From Acanthornis magna (taxonomy: Eukaryota; Chordata; Aves; Passeriformes; Acanthizidae), in NCBI GenBank assembly GCA_036785705.1, contig JAWUZG010000014.1:682001-746000 (forward strand): DNA of 64,000 nucleotides, in the 5' to 3' direction. The translations under genes were made by a program, and so were the position numbers. Numbering within the stretch: the stretch's first letter is position 1; every line of letters starts with the position of its first letter. The notes beneath the pieces are model-generated. The model saw only the letters and a list, made by a program, of their open reading frames with translations. It was not told where the DNA came from and made no database searches. Below are positions 37,401-46,659 of the stretch, piece by piece.

Positions 37401-39011
37401 CGCCTCTCTGCAGCCAAGGCTGGTGCAGGAGCTGCCTGCAAGAGCTGCCCCTGCAAGAGGCAGCGCCTTGTGTGCAGAGGCAAGGCTCAGCAGTGATGGC
37501 AGGTGCTGCTTGGCACACTGTCAGGCCCCAGGGCTGAGAGCAAGGCTTTCCTGTGTGCAGGTGAAGGTGCTGGTGGATTACATGATTCTGAACTTGGAGG
37601 ACATCTTCTGGGAGAAGACTGCTGGCCAGGAAGAGTCACCTGCACCTTCAGAGATATGCACAGGTAGGAGCAGGAAGGGAGGCTTGTCCCAGCCTGGCAC
37701 TGGGGGTCCCTGCAATCTCCGCATCCAGCAGACAAGTGGCATAGGGCTTCCCTGTGAGTTTAGCTTTCTTTGTTCTTGTCTTCCGAGACATTGCTTGGCT
37801 GCAAATGCTTTTGCTTCTCAGAGCTGTGCCAGGAAAAGCAAAGTGGCCCTGCAAGCCAAGACAATGAGGAGCCCCAGGCACACAGCTGTCCCCGTGCACT
37901 CACCTGGCTGCCAGATATGCAACAAGAAGAAGAAGATGGCACAGAGCCCATGCTGCTGCAGGCCCAAAAAGCAGAGGTATGTCAGCTGCACACACCTGGG
38001 CACAATGCATTCTGGACAGGTGGGGACTTCCTCTTGAGTCCAAGGGAGCTGTTGTGCCTCCTGCTGACAGCCCATCTCTGGAGCCTCTCGCATTCCTTGC
38101 TTCCTGCTTGCTTGCTTCCTACCTTCCTTCCTGCCCGCCTGCCCCTGCATTGACACATGCAAGTGCAAACTGCTCAGGTTGCTTCTGCAATGCTTTAGGC
38201 AGGTGCTGCAAGATTGGAAAAAAGACTTGCAAATGAAAGCGGCAGCTGCGAGCATAGTCAGTTTGAGGGAGCTTGTGCTCAGATGCCAGCTCATGCCAGC
38301 TGCCTCCAGTCTCCTTGTGGGCAGTGGTACTGTGCAAATGAGAGGGAGCTGATGCAATGCAATGTCTTTTCCATGCAGCTAAGGTGTCTCTTTTGCGATT
38401 GTTGCTTATTCCTCCAGGCTGTCTCTTGCCACCTCTCACCTCCACAATTTCTGCTTTTGGCATCTCCAGATTTGCCTGCAAGCACCTGCAAGTGCTCCAC
38501 AGAGTCCCTGGCAAAGGCTGAAGCCCTGACGAGCCCTTCTGAGTCAAGCAGGTAAAATCTGCTCACAGATGCTCCAACAAGAAGAGACTTAGCTCATGGC
38601 TCCTGCCTTTCCCTAGCTAATCCGACTCTGAATGTAACAGCTTGCAGGGTACCCCCAGGCAGAAGAGAAGGGAAGGAAACGACAGTGAGAAGAGGCCTGG
38701 GTAGGTGACAGGGACTATGAGCCAGTGAGGAAGAAGAGGAGGAGTGGCAGCAGAAGACTCAGACAATGCAGCGCCAGGAAGAGCAAAGAGGCCCTGCAAG
38801 CTGAGCAGACGAGCAGCCCCAGGCAGAAAGATGTCCCCATGCATGTCCCTCACTGCCAGACGTGTGCCAAGAAGACGGCACGGAGAAGGGACTGGGAAGG
38901 CCGCGGCTGTGGTGGGGCTGAGGGCACACTAGACGTGGCTCAGGATTCCCTTTGCTTTCCAGATCTTCATGTGCTCTCCATTTCCACAAGGGCTGCTTTG
39001 TGCAGGACTAA
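24358..39011 (+). CDS. RhoGAP gene A, TAGAP/ARHGAP20-like, with five tandem 3' modules
   Basis: RhoGAP proteins stimulate GTP hydrolysis by Rho-family GTPases. 5' exons: 24358-24389, 24485-24604, 24831-25004, 25359-25400, 25605-25677, 25782-25835, 26161-26227, 26570-26769, 27012-27173 and 27260-27369, all with GT/AG borders and continuous phase. Residues 1-7 are MGQAKSC. About 20-123 resemble the second half of a PH domain (LLLLQDELVVAKL, then IILIWPRGSCIATF, then KEQWVDALQ). About 124-187 are a linker that may be an RA remnant. RRRWLPWPFALRR and LFGQPL...LPRPIQ precede the GAP domain, as in TAGAP. The arginine finger is in GIFRKAES (about residue 272), and FLRSIPSKLL follows. Five copies of the C-terminal GAP half then follow (27.7-38.9 kb). 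The terminal exon is 38963-39011 (TAA), with AATAAA at 39,578. The paralogue cannot be fixed by eye. Some modules carry stops, so it may be partly decayed. Confidence 0.8.
25405..25451 (+). repeat. CTG microsatellite abutting the exon 4 donor of RhoGAP A
   Basis: About 15 CTG/GCT triplets begin four bases into the intron (donor GTAAGC at 25,401). The corresponding tract in copy B is about 17 triplets, so it has changed length since duplication. Confidence 0.9.
27690..29754 (+). repeat. RhoGAP A module 1 (C-terminal GAP half plus tail exons)
   Basis: Exons: GAP-half exon 27736-27931 (LPAANLLLLKQLLALL, then SNLAICLGPSLL, ending ENDK), 28172-28274 (VKVLVEFLILNMEEIFWEE), 28437-28585 (acidic, Gln/Glu-rich), 28991-29082 (Ser/Pro-rich). 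A short-tail pair follows near 29,181-29,332 and 29,517-29,600 (EECCAW...EGEAVKMG, TAG). The first four exons total 540 nt, entering and leaving in phase 2. In the tail exon one frame has TGA at 29,205 where copy B has CGA. Confidence 0.75.
29755..31850 (+). repeat. RhoGAP A module 2, truncated by stops
   Basis: The GAP-half exon 29802-29997 is intact but begins with a different peptide (AAMMLPAAKLFLLK). The next exon (from 30,238) hits TAG at 30,283-30,285 right after NMEEM, so a protein using this module ends just after the GAP domain. The same stop is in copy B (51,491-51,493). A second stop (31,151-31,153) lies in its Ser/Pro exon. Confidence 0.7.
31851..34930 (+). repeat. RhoGAP A module 3, extended by a fused tail exon
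   Basis: Exons 31907-32102 (GAP half), 32343-32445 (YMILNLEDIFWEK), 32604-32755 and 33240-33331 are open. The module is about 3.1 kb rather than 2.1 because an additional acidic exon (about 33,541-33,697) is fused directly to a short-tail exon, followed by another Ser/Pro exon (34171-34262) and another short-tail pair. The fused exon carries a TAG in the acidic-exon frame (near 33,600) in both A and B. A CCTT/CCCT microsatellite lies at 33,787-33,850. Confidence 0.7.
34931..37070 (+). repeat. RhoGAP A module 4
   Basis: Exons 34978-35173 (GAP half, LPAANLLSLKQ), 35414-35516 (LMMLNLEEIFWEE), 35681-35829 (acidic) and 36286-36377 (Ser/Pro-rich). The last has TAG at 36,331-36,333 in copy A but reads through in copy B. 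Together with module 5 this repeats the module 2-3 pair at an offset of 5,180 bp. Confidence 0.7.
36741..36820 (+). repeat. 40-bp perfect tandem duplication, copy A only
   Basis: Bases 36,741-36,780 are repeated exactly at 36,781-36,820 (CGGCAGCTCTGCAGGG...CTTCCTCCA). The corresponding intron in copy B has one copy. It accounts for the offset shift between copies from about 21,212 to 21,170. Confidence 0.95.
37071..38962 (+). repeat. RhoGAP A module 5, acceptor lost in the Ser/Pro exon
   Basis: The GAP half 37125-37320, next exon 37561-37663 and acidic exon 37822-37976 are open. The Ser/Pro exon beginning near 38,461 has TTTTGG where other modules have TCTAGG, so the AG acceptor is gone. The fused short-tail/acidic exon (38,761 onward) carries TGA in the acidic frame. 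The second half resembles module 3, not module 5 of copy B. Confidence 0.65.
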
Positions 39012-39640
39012 GCGACCGAGGGGGAGCGTGGGGAAATGGGCCGGCCGGCTTCCTTCTCCATCTTGTCCTACCCATCCATGTATCCAGTTATCTTTCTGCC
39101 TGTAGATTGTTATCTTTCCATATTCCTCAAGTTCTATTTGTGTGTGTATAGAGCTAGATAGCTATTCCAGTATATTTATTGAATTACAGGTTTATGGAAG
39201 TTAAGTGGCTACACTGGTATTTGTATAGATACGTAAAATTTCACTCTGTGTATAGTTATTTTTATACAGATGTCAATATATTTATATACCATAGACTGTT
39301 ATGTTCAGACATGTATAAAATCCAATGTACACATGTGTAGATTTGTACAGTTTCGTTTCTGCTCTGTGCATATTTAGATGGTTCAAGCAATGTTTGGTTC
39401 TCTATATACATACTTATATATATGTGCACTATTTTGAAACCTATAATATACTTGATTATGAGCACTGAAATGGATATTTGTGTCTTTCTGTATGGTCAGC
39501 AGAGTTGTACCATTCTGTAGCCAGCTTTGACCTCAAATTGATCATTGTACATAAGCAGCGAGTTTGTAGCAATCTGTAATAAACTTTCTTTCTTTTTTAA
39601 ACTGATGTTGGCTATGGTGCACTTCTCATTTCCATGATTA
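38963..39640 (+). other. RhoGAP A terminal exon and AT-rich 3'UTR
   Basis: After a CTTTCCAG acceptor the exon reads in phase 2 to HFHKGCF and stops at TAA 39,009-39,011. It aligns with the terminal exon of RhoGAP B (PFQEGCPAWEQE) but stops earlier. The 3'UTR is AT-rich with TATAG-type words, ending at AATAAA 39,578-39,583. Confidence 0.6.
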
Positions 39641-41650
39641 GTGACCGTGTTGGTGTTTGTCCCTATTTTGTCACTGATCCTTCTGCTTGGACGAGTGTAT
39701 GACAGGCTGTGGCACCTCATTCCTCACAGGTCTGTCAATCTGTGGGTAATAGAACCTGTCCTGCCTGTGAAACATTAATCTGAAATAATTTCTCTTTAGA
39801 GTTGTGGTCCATCTCTAGAACTCCCTCACTGGCAGCACCGCAGCTGTAGAGGGCAGGGGAGGGGAGGGTGGGGAGGAATAACTGTGCTGACCCAGTCTGT
39901 GCTGTTGTGTGCTGATCTGCTGTGCACCAGCGAACATTACAGGCAATGCCATGTTCTTATTTAGCATCATGACACGCTGCTGCTTCACTGCAAAACTGCC
40001 TCGGCGGGGAGAAAATCAGCTTCATTATTGTCAGATTAACTAGATTCGGTGAGAAACACCGACAAGGATTAAAACAGGTTTTCTAACCTCTTCATCCAGA
40101 GGGAATTTTGGATTATGTTTTCTTCATTGTATGCACAACATTTCTGCGTTGTTCTGTATCCTTCAGAGAGGTATCCAATATTGATGGAAAAATAGAAGGG
40201 GATTATGGCATTTATTCTCTTTTAACATATATTTGCACTGAGCTGTAGCTTAAACTTAAAAAGGAAAAGGATTTCTCTTCTTTAGTCATGCAGTGTGGAA
40301 TAAATAGCGTAGGAAGAGCCATAAACTCAGCTGCAGGAACAGCTTGTTCTTGGTCTTAATGGGACATGGTTTACAGTAAAGCACCACAATCTTATCGATT
40401 CACCTCTTTGGTAAAACCAAAATGGTTCATCGTGTAAAACCATCTGCTGATGGAAATAACAAATGTCCCTGGGCTGGGGCAGAAGCCTGTGAGTCAAATG
40501 CTTGGGAAAAGAGACCTGGCAAACCAAGGCCAAGACACAGCCACGCATTTGGCTCAAGGCAACAAGGAGCTTCTGCTGCCAACATTTGAAGGGACTCCAG
40601 GGAAAGGAACAGGCCAGTGGCAGAGAGGAGGCTCCTGCTGTCCCTGCAAGGTAAGGACTTGCAATCTGGATGTGGAGCAGGCACATTCCTGATGGAAAAT
40701 GAAGCCATTCCTGAGCCATGAATGTGAGCACTGCTGTTACTGCAGTCACAGTCCAATTACCTGTCCTGCAGTCTCTGCTTGGCTTTTTTAGCTGAAAGCC
40801 ACTGCAGAAAGCAGACCTGATTTAGAACATAAGGTGACAGCACAGCAGCATTCAGTCCCTGTGGCTGGCACTGGGTGTTATTTGTCCCTGTCTCTCCACA
40901 TTGTGTCTCTGAGCTCCTCTGTGTATGAGGAATGAGCTTATGCCATTCAACTGGACATGTCATATGGGCCCTCAGGCTTAAATGACGCGAAGGCATAAAA
41001 AAGGTATAAATTAAAAGAGTGGGAGAAAAAAGTCTATTTTTTCCCAGCTATGAATGCAGAAGTGTTTCTACCTCAAGAGAGAATTTAAACTAAAAATAAC
41101 AAGTGACCCTAAGCACAGATCATTGGAACAGTTCCTTTGTTAGTCTCCATTGAAAGGACTTGGCTGCAGGAAGGATTTTGCATTTTAACTCTCCCCAGAT
41201 GGGGGGGGGGGGGGAAAAAGGAGAGATGAAGTTATTACCGAGGAAAGAAAAATGCAAAACCTCTTGGTGAACACACTGGTGTGAGTTCACTACACCTACA
41301 GGCCATTAATTCCTTGGCTAAAGCAACATTCACCCATGGGGCAGCATTTTAGCTTTGATGACAATGCTAACAAAATTGCTGATCCTTCCTGTTGCTGCTG
41401 CTGACTGCAAAGAATGAGAAATGTGCAAAATGTGCCAAAGACAGGCAGAGACTGTGAGAAAGAAGCGGCCAGCTGGCTGGACAGGAGGCCAAAAGAAAGT
41501 CTTCAGGTCTCTCCTTTTCATCATTTGCCCTTGTCCCGTTTGACCTGCCTGCTTTGAAGTGGGCAACTCTGTTAGCAACCCCAACCAAAATACTGAAGCC
41601 ACTCAGCCTAACACCTTTTTCCTCCCTTCAGCCATGCAGGAGTGAGCGAA
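39641..41650. other. Intergenic interval between RhoGAP A and the HSF-like gene
   Basis: No gene recognised. It holds an AT-rich part (40.0-40.3 kb), a 14-G run at 41,201-41,214, and short incidental frames. Confidence 0.45.
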
Positions 41651-42034
41651 GTGGCTTTTACTTGACACACAGGAACATCCCATGGGATGATTCAATTGGA
41701 GCCCTTTCTGCAACTTGCTGCGCTCGCCTCGGAGGGCTGTGCTGCAAAGCAAAACAAGAAGAAAGAATTCCCCTGGAGAAAGAAAGGCTTTGCCCCCCGC
41801 CCCGCCCCGCCCCGCCGTGCCCGCAGCGCCCCGGGAGCCGCCCCGGGGCTGTGCCCGCGCTGTGCCGCAGCCGCGGCTTTGTGTCGCTCGTCCCCGCCGA
41901 GTCCGGCCCGCGCCGGGGCCGCGCTGGGCGCGCGCGGGGCCGAGCGCGGCGCCCCCTTCAGGCCGCGCGGCGCCAGCGCAGCCGCGGCCGTTGCGCTGAG
42001 GGCGCTGTGGCGACAGACGGCGAGCGGCCCCGGC

Positions 42035-42993
42035 ATGGAGGAGCTCCCGCTGCCCGCTGGCCTCAGCGCCCGCACCTTCCCCGCCAAGCTGTGGCGCCTG
42101 CTCAACAGCCCCCGCGTCCGCTCCGTGCGCTGGGACAGCCTGGCCCGGGGGCTGCTCATCGAGCGCTCGCTCTTCGAGCGGGAGCTGCTCAGCCCGCCCG
42201 GCGCCCAGGGCCCGGCCCCGCACACCTTCCGAGCCACGCGCTTCGCCAGCTTCGTGCGCCAGCTCTACCGCTACGGCTTCCGCAAGGTGCCGGGCTGGCT
42301 CGGCGCGGCTGTGCCGGGCGATGCCGGCGCCTGGCTGCACTACAGGCACCCCAGCTTTCGCCGCGACCGCCCCGACCTCCTGCTCCGCGTCAAGCGCCGC
42401 AGCAGCGCCAAGAAGCGGCGGCTGGCGGCCGGGCGGGGCGGCTTCAGGCGCCCTCCCTGCAGCTTCCACCTGCTGCACAGGGAGCAGCCGCTGCCGGCCG
42501 GCCCCGCCGGGCAGCCCCCCAGCGCCGGTGAGACGGGCTGCGAGCTGCGGGCTTTGGCCGAGGCTGGCGCGGGCTTTGGCCGTGGGCACTGCCCGGCTGG
42601 GCAGGAGCGGGCCCTGCCCGTGCTGGGGCTGCTCAGCGCAGCTGCCCCGGCTGGCCCAGGGGCTGTCCTTGGGCAAGGCAGCTGTGCCGGCAGGGCCCGG
42701 CAGCTGTGCCGCCTGTGCCCCCCGGGCTGCCGGGGGCTGCGGAACAGTCCTGCCGGGGCTGCGCTCACAGCAGCCTGGCCCGCTCCGCCTGCTTTTGCTT
42801 TCTAACCCTCCTGGGGAGCCTCGGAGATTTTCTCTTCCCTGACACAAGTGCAGCTGCTGCCAAGGGAAACGTCCCCATACTGACTCCGTGTTCCCTTGGC
42901 TTCCCAGATGTCCCACCTGCTGTCCCTGTCCAGGAGGGCTGCGCTGCACAGGAGGAAGAGACCGAGGGAGAGCCTGTGACCATCGTCAGCTGA
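42035..42993 (+). CDS. HSF5/HSFY-like heat-shock-factor DNA-binding protein, short form
   Basis: HSF proteins bind nGAAn repeats in DNA through a winged-helix domain. Exon 1 (42035-42527) starts at an ATG reading MEELPLPAGL and carries the whole HSF DNA-binding domain at about residues 10-115: FPAKLWRLLNSP, VRWDS, then the recognition segment FASFVRQLYRYGFRKV, then HPSFRRDRPDLL and a basic KRRSSAKKRR that could act as a nuclear signal. The donor GTGAGA is at 42,528. Exon 2 (42908-42993, TGA 42,991-42,993) joins in phase 1 and adds an acidic tail (QEGCAAQEEETEGEPV). The product is about 193 aa, with no HR-A/B trimerisation coiled coil seen. Without splicing, the frame runs to TAA at 42,805. 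The FPAKLWRL start and intron position suggest HSF5 or HSFY relatives. The first exon lies in a CpG island with GC boxes (41,795-41,815). Confidence 0.78.
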
Positions 42994-43720
42994 ATCCCTC
43001 CTGATTTAGTTCTGTTTCTAGATGTGTAGAATTGTGCTTAGATAGTTTCAAGTATAGGGGTATTTACATCCATGCTTTGTTATATTTACATATGTGTAGA
43101 GTTGTACAGCTTTACAGTTGTATTGTTGGGGTTATATGGATTTTTATTTGGGTACATTGAGAGTTGTATATTGATAGGATTCTTATGTATATGTTTACAT
43201 ATTTCTTATTATATGTAATAGATATGATTTCTTATATATTTACCATGTATATTTTTATGGTTGTATATTTCCTTAGTTATATTTAAATCCACATGGATTT
43301 GTATAGTTTTGAAATTCTATTTCTTTTCTTCTTGGCCTAGGGTTACTTAGAGACAGATATTGATATTTCTGTATTCGTATATGGGCTGCTAAGTTGTAGT
43401 AATATGTAATACATGAAACTGTTAGACTTCAATTGATCTTTGGGTATAGTGAGCGGTTGTAGAGGGTTGCAATAAATTAAATTTTTTAACTGAAGTTTGT
43501 ATTTGTATCTGTTTACGTAATATGAGTGTAAAAATAAATTAGTTTTTTTAACTTCAATTGATATTTGTAGATTTATATATTGGCAACGCGGGTGTAGCAA
43601 TTTGCAGCAATAAATGCAGTTTTTAAACTTCAGTGTAGTTGTGTATATTTCTACATTAGTACCAAGCAGTGTAACAATCAGCAATAAAGTAAATGTTTCA
43701 AATGAAATAGGTGTAGATTT
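42880..43720 (+). repeat. HSF-like terminal exon and AT-rich 3'UTR cassette (partner 62,250-63,260)
   Basis: The exon and following UTR (TTCTGTTTCTAGATGTG words, TATAG-rich) match downstream regions of RhoGAP genes and the HSF-like' locus. AATAAA occurs at 43,471-43,476 and again near 43,532 and 43,609. Confidence 0.7.
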
Positions 43721-45150
43721 GTGCTGTCCAAAGCAATGGGCAGATGGACACGTGATGGTGCTGGAGGATTTTGGCCATGAAATTCTCCAGCCATGCCCAG
43801 CAGATGGCCCAGTCTCAGTCAGGCTGGGCACTGAAAACGCAGATTGGCGATGGCAGCAGAGCCACACGCTCGGGAAGAACTCGCTGCAAAGGCCTGCTGA
43901 GGAAACAGGACTCCCCTGGGCAGAGAACTCCAAGCAGGAGCCACCTGGGGAGGAGGAATGCACAGCCCATGGCACTGGGAGTTCTTCAGGAAGCGCTCCA
44001 AGTGCCCTCTGAACATCATCCTGGAGGCCAGAAGCAAGCAGGGATCCTGAGCCAGCTCCGCTGCCTTGGGCAGCACTTGGGCAAATGATGTGCAGCCAGG
44101 GGGAGGTGACAGTGACTGTCACTGCTGCAGGGTAGGCATGAGGGAAGGGCCATGGACACAAGGGCTGAAATGGTGCAAAATCCACAGGGACAGTGGAGAA
44201 CTGGGAAGCAACAAGTTCTCACAAGCGCTGCAATGCTGGAAGCCCTTTTGGTGAAGTTCCCTGAAGGAACTCCCAGGGCAGTTGATGCTATGGTCAGCAG
44301 CAGCAGAAGGCAAAAATGCAGTAACACTAGGAGATGGTCCATAAGATCCACAGGCAATGGCTTAGAAAAAGATCCAAAGGCACGAGTGGCCTTCTTGGTG
44401 TGCGATGCCCAGGCAAGGAGAGATGCTTACAGCAGTAGCCAGGCAGAAGGGAGCAGCAACTTTGTACCAGGGCAAGCAAATGAAGCACTCTTTAGAAATC
44501 AGCAAGCGTTGCAGAACAAGCTCACCGCAAAGAAGCGAACCATGGCTATTTGAGCAGACTGGATCTTCTAGAATCTTCTAGAGCATGCACAGGAAGTAGG
44601 CGTGAAAAGTTGAAGCCCGAGGAAGGCTTAAGAGCCTTCACCGAAAGATGACCAGCAGGAGGTTGACGACCACCTCATGCAGGAACTGCACATGAGCTAC
44701 AAGGGCTTACATAATGACGTGATTAGAAAATATGCTGCAATATGAAAGGTATGAAAGTATAATAGGCAGATTAAGTAAAAAAGGTATAAAAGCTAGTAGT
44801 GAGCGAAGAATGGAAGAGTGACATTCTGGTGGAGCTATCCCACTCACTCCCAGCACTGAATGAACAGCATGTGCTCTATAGGCATGAGACTATGGAGTTT
44901 TATTTTCTTGCCCAATTCTTGGGCATCATCTGGACAGCTGCCTGTGGGCAAATGCAGGGTGGTGGCCTTTTGCTCTTGGCCCTGGTCCAGCCTGGCATGG
45001 CTAATCCTGTTTGCTGTGTGTGAAATGGGCTAGAGAGGGACTTGTTTGTTTCCAGCTCTCCAGGGCATTGATTTGCACCACAAAACACTGGAGGATGAAG
45101 GCCTCAACAACAGGCCCTGAGCCCAAGCCGAGCGCTAGAGGAACCTTCCC
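43721..45150. other. Interval between HSF-like and RhoGAP B, possible LTR fragment
   Basis: The first 50 bp match 63,250-63,300 (end of the HSF 3' cassette copy). The rest has no recognised gene. A TATAAAAG word near 44,785 and surrounding sequence look LTR-like but no ends or target duplication were found. A plus-strand frame at 44,152-44,553 has no recognised motif. Confidence 0.3.
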
Positions 45151-45564
45151 ACCAAAGTGCCCCTCTGGAGCCCAAGGCAGCTGACCGCAGGCAGGGCTGC
45201 AGGAGGCACAGCCTTGGCAGCAGCTGGAGGGAGCTGAGCCTTGGCCTCATGTGTGTCCAGCTCGGAGCTGCCGCGGGCAGAGCCGCCCTTGGCCGGGCCC
45301 GGCAGGAAGCCCCACCCCCACTGCCCCACCCCAACTGCCCAGGCCAGGCTCCGTTGGGCTTGGACCGTTGGTCAGTTGGACTCAGCGTCCACGAGAGGCG
45401 GCAGCAGCAGCCCAGTGCTGTCTGTTGTGCGGATCAAAAGGGCGAGAAAGCGAATTTCTGACCAAGCGGCACCAGCCCAACTTTTCAGTGCCGCTTGGAA
45501 GCCTCACTGTGAGCGAGGGCAAGAGTCTTTGAGGCGAGACCAGGGTCCTCCTGTGCCAGGCAGG

Positions 45565-46606
45565 ATGGGCCAGGCCAAGAGCTGCTTCGGCTCCAGGTAG
45601 GCTCCCCCAGAGCCCAAAGACACACGGCCACGGCCGCAGGCCACAGCAGAAGGGGCCACCCTTCTCATGGCTGCCACTCTGCTCTGCAGGAAGGTTCTCA
45701 GCAGCGACGAGGCCATGCTGAGCTCAGACGTGGTTCTGAGCCACGGCCCAAAGAGGAGTGAGAGGCACCTTCTCCTCCTCCAGGATGAGCTGGTGGTCGC
45801 CAAGCTGCAGTAAGAGCCTCAGGGCCCAGCCGCCTTTGCCCCATCCCTGTCCCTGTGCCAGGCCACAGCCAGCCTGGCCTAAGCCCCAGCCTCCCAGCCC
45901 CTGAGGGCTCCATGCACCGCTGTGTGTGCTGACGTTGGCGGGCGGTGGGGGCAAGGGGGGGGACACGCCAGGGCTCTGCCCCGAGGGACGCCAGGGAGGC
46001 CACGTGCCCCTCACTGCTTTCCTCTGCTCTCTGCAGCCGAGGCACCACCCTGCGCCCACGGCTCCGCCTGGCCCTGGACCAGCTGTGGGTGCTGAGCGGC
46101 GGCAAGGAGGCAGTGCTGCCCAGAGAAGAGCAGCAGCAGGAGGGCAGCCCTGAGGATGCCACCTCCATCATCCTCATCTGGCCCAGGGGCTCATGCATTG
46201 CCACCTTTGGGTGAGTTGTGGAGCCACCTGCCGTGGCAGGGCAGGAGAGCTTGCCAGCCGTGGGAAGCAAGAGGCCTTTGGCAGCCTTGCCATGGCCTCT
46301 GGCCTCCGTGCAGAGCGGGAGCAGGGAGTGGCCTGTGTCCCCAGTCAGCTTTGGCTTGCCAAAAGGCAAGGACAAAAGCCAGTGCTCTGGCAGCTCACAG
46401 GGAGCCAGGGCTTGGGCAGCACTTTGTGCCATGCCCAGCACAGGGCTTGGTCCTGCCCTTGTGTCCCTGGGCATTGGGAGAGGCATGCGGGCGCGCGTGT
46501 AGACCCCCAGGGTGCTGGGGAACAGCAGGGCCTGACGCTGGTTCTCCTCTCTTCCTGCAGCTCCCAGGCGCTGAAGGAGCAGTGGGTGGACGCACTGCAG
46601 GGGTAA

Positions 46607-46659
<53 letters not shown>

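Larger units (their letters stand above)
23945..37580 (+). repeat. Copy A of the 21-kb-offset direct duplication (RhoGAP cassette)
   Basis: From about 23,945 this copy aligns base for base with about 45,150 onward. Offsets between matching exons are 21,205-21,212, dropping to 21,170 after a 40-bp extra repeat in copy A at 36,741. Tight similarity ends around 37,580 versus 58,750, where the last modules differ. Introns are as similar as exons, indicating recent duplication or conversion. Confidence 0.9.

Noticed and set aside
44152..44553. 133-codon frame considered as a retroviral gag fragment
   Set aside because: No zinc-knuckle or capsid motif visible and no flanking LTR pair; left unassigned.
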